Origin: Lachnospiraceae bacterium UBA3762
GTDB taxonomy: Bacteria; Bacillota; Clostridia; Lachnospirales; Lachnospiraceae
Direction of reading: 5' to 3'
NCBI GenBank assembly: GCA_002371615.1
Contig: DFGA01000006.1
Location: 1 to 64,000, forward strand
DNA length: 64,000 nt
The notes under the pieces: model-generated
What the model was told of the DNA's origin: nothing
Database searches by the model: none
Seen by the model: only the letters and a program-made list of their open reading frames with translations
Made by a program: the position numbers and the translations under genes
Part shown: one piece after another, positions 62,702 through 64,000 of the stretch
Numbering within the stretch: position 1 is the first letter of the stretch
How the letters are laid out: the number at the start of each line of letters is the position of its first letter

Positions 62702-64000
62702 CGTATTTCACCTCAAATGATTCAAGTAAGAAAGTGTTTCCCGATCCGTCCGTGGCAAAAAGATCGATCCCGGACTGTGCCATAAACCTTCTTTGTATCG
62801 AGAGCGAGAACCTGTTTACTCCCTCTTCTTCGGACTGTCTGTAAAGTCCGGAATACTCACACTCAATACACTCATCATCCGTTCTTGCGTAAACATTCAC
62901 ATCTTCTGACCCATCGGCAGCATTGATGACTCCGTCCATTTTGAATATTGCCGTTGTATCTGCGGGATCAAGATATATGTATGAGCCTGAAACCTTTCCT
63001 CCCGAAACGTTTGTAATATCATATGTTACGCCGGGGTTATCCGTATATGTGCCGTCTCCCATATACGCAGGCTCATATCTGTAATTGCTAAAATCACTTG
63101 TAAGCGGCATTTCGCTTGAGATAGAACGTTCGGCAGTCTCAAATATGACCATATCGGGAAACGTAAGATTGACAAAATACTGAACGTAATCGTAATTCTG
63201 CCTGTGAACAAAATAAACTTCCCGAAAACGGTTATCGTAAAACTTTTGATACGATTGAAAGTAACTGTCCGTAAACACAAGAAGTCTGCGATTATTCGGC
63301 GCAGTAGCATTTATATGATGAGTATAGAACGTATCGGTCTCGCAATCCATATATGGCTTCAGAAGTTCGGTATAATCCGCGGTCTCATCATCTCTGAGTT
63401 TGTAGAGAGGTATGTCCTCATCTATTTCAAACTTTGCATTATCCAGACTGTCAACATGAACCGTCTCAAGGTCAAAGTTTTCCTCTTTAAGCGGCGGAAC
63501 ATCGTCAAACCACTCCTGAACCTTCTGATCTATGAGACTGTGTCCTATAAAAGCACCCCTGTCGTTCCAGTGCGTAACATCATAAAGCCTGTTATACAGA
63601 AGAACGTTTTCCTTAGCCGCCAGCAGATAATCCTTCGGATTGATGTACTCCACACCGCTATCTTTCATCCTCTCATCCAGATATTCCAGAACTGCTGTAT
63701 TATTCTCGTTAACATGCACCGTATGAGGAAAATATTCCGAATATATCGTTTTCTTGTCCGGACATACAAAATACAGAAAACGTATATCTTTTGATTCCAG
63801 ATAGTCGTTTGTCTTCTCAAGAAAGCCGACCATCGAATCTATGTATTCCTTATCAGTGTTAAGTCTCTGATAGGCCGCGATATAATCCTTGTCCTTGTAA
63901 TATATGTTCCCTTCCTCTCCCCACATAAACAGAGGATTGACCATGGTATGGAAGAGGGCATTGTTTGCTTCGGTATAAGCCGCAATGGAACTTTCACGGA
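62694..64000 (-). CDS. DHHW/AlgJ-AlgX-like O-acetyltransferase component (5' end outside window)
   Basis: At least 434 residues; the frame is open past 63944 to the window edge, so the start and probable signal or membrane anchor are missing. SGNH-hydrolase-like blocks: LLVFTDSYFQSYQKFYD (Ser), and DVTHWNDRGAFIGH (Asp/His). A C-terminal carbohydrate-binding-like beta domain follows (about the last 130 residues). Such proteins act with an MBOAT to acetylate exported polysaccharide outside the membrane; no MBOAT is visible here and it may lie to the right. Overlaps uvrA by eight bases. Confidence 0.82.
   Translation of the reverse strand, partial: RESSIAAYTEANNALFHTMVNPLFMWGEEGNIYYKDKDYIAAYQRLNTDKEYIDSMVGFLEKTNDYLESKDIRFLYFVCPDKKTIYSEYFPHTVHVNENNTAVLEYLDERMKDSGVEYINPKDYLLAAKENVLLYNRLYDVTHWNDRGAFIGHSLIDQKVQEWFDDVPPLKEENFDLETVHVDSLDNAKFEIDEDIPLYKLRDDETADYTELLKPYMDCETDTFYTHHINATAPNNRRLLVFTDSYFQSYQKFYDNRFREVYFVHRQNYDYVQYFVNLTFPDMVIFETAERSISSEMPLTSDFSNYRYEPAYMGDGTYTDNPGVTYDITNVSGGKVSGSYIYLDPADTTAIFKMDGVINAADGSEDVNVYARTDDECIECEYSGLYRQSEEEGVNRFSLSIQRRFMAQSGIDLFATDGSGNTFLLESFEVKYDD

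Noticed and set aside
1..64000. CRISPR arrays, tRNA, rRNA, IS elements or phage genes
   Set aside because: I saw no regular direct repeats, no cloverleaf in the short gaps between genes, and no transposase, integrase or phage protein motif.

Overview
The window looks like a chromosomal segment of a flagellated, low-to-mid GC Firmicute, most likely a Lachnospiraceae-type clostridium (Butyrivibrio/Roseburia relatives). The evidence is gene order: mbl-flhO-flhP, comFC next to a YvyF-type flagellar protein, cdaA-cdaR, meso-diaminopimelate dehydrogenase, and Gram-positive style strong Shine-Dalgarno sites with frequent TTG starts. This assignment is inferred from families and synteny; no rRNA or other marker is present. 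I saw no tRNA, rRNA, CRISPR array, IS element or phage gene, and no gene-free stretch longer than about 200 bases.

Region 1 (1-40634, all minus strand) is a surface-polysaccharide island. Its core (9215-40634) is an almost gapless run of overlapping genes. It encodes two membrane-anchored initiating sugar-phosphate transferases, three Wzx-type flippases, two paralogous Wzy/O-antigen-ligase-type membrane proteins and about ten glycosyltransferases of GT4, GT2, WbsX and capsule types. It also has precursor genes: a NeuB-family synthase, a cytidylyltransferase fused to a PseG/SpsG-like domain, and CapE- and CapG-like UDP-L-FucNAc enzymes. At the operon head are five poorly characterised membrane ORFs; one is cut in two by an in-frame TAG and one carries a degenerate metallo-beta-lactamase-like tail. 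Downstream (left) are an RND efflux pump with a long lipoprotein adaptor under its own promoter, a nucleotide-sugar dehydrogenase, a ChbG/YdjC deacetylase, DAP dehydrogenase and rfbB (cut by the window edge).

Region 2 (40635-41607) is a divergent promoter pair whose -10 elements share the palindrome AGTATACT. It serves the polysaccharide operon (minus) and rfbD (plus, TTG start), the only plus-strand gene in the window. Region 3 (41615-52458) is a housekeeping/motility operon read leftward from a near-consensus promoter at 52430-52458: mbl, flhO, flhP, flgJ-like, recD2, comFC, yvyF-like, two unknown genes, cdaA, cdaR and an HPr-like gene. It ends at a strong terminator (42100-42126), and a YuiD-type membrane protein follows.

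Region 4 (52484-55090) holds separately expressed genes: a TM2 protein, a SpoU-type RNA methyltransferase and an iron-type alcohol dehydrogenase with an inverted repeat at its promoter. Region 5 (55114-64000) is a second, smaller polysaccharide module: a DHHW/AlgJ-like O-acetyltransferase component (cut by the right edge), uvrA, a short CapM/PglC-type initiating transferase, a CapN-like SDR and three glycosyltransferases, with uvrA embedded between them. Together, regions 1 and 5 would build, polymerise, export and acetylate at least two surface glycans. Likely components are rhamnose, an N-acetylfucosamine-type sugar, a uronic acid and a nonulosonic acid, but several pathway steps are not encoded here.
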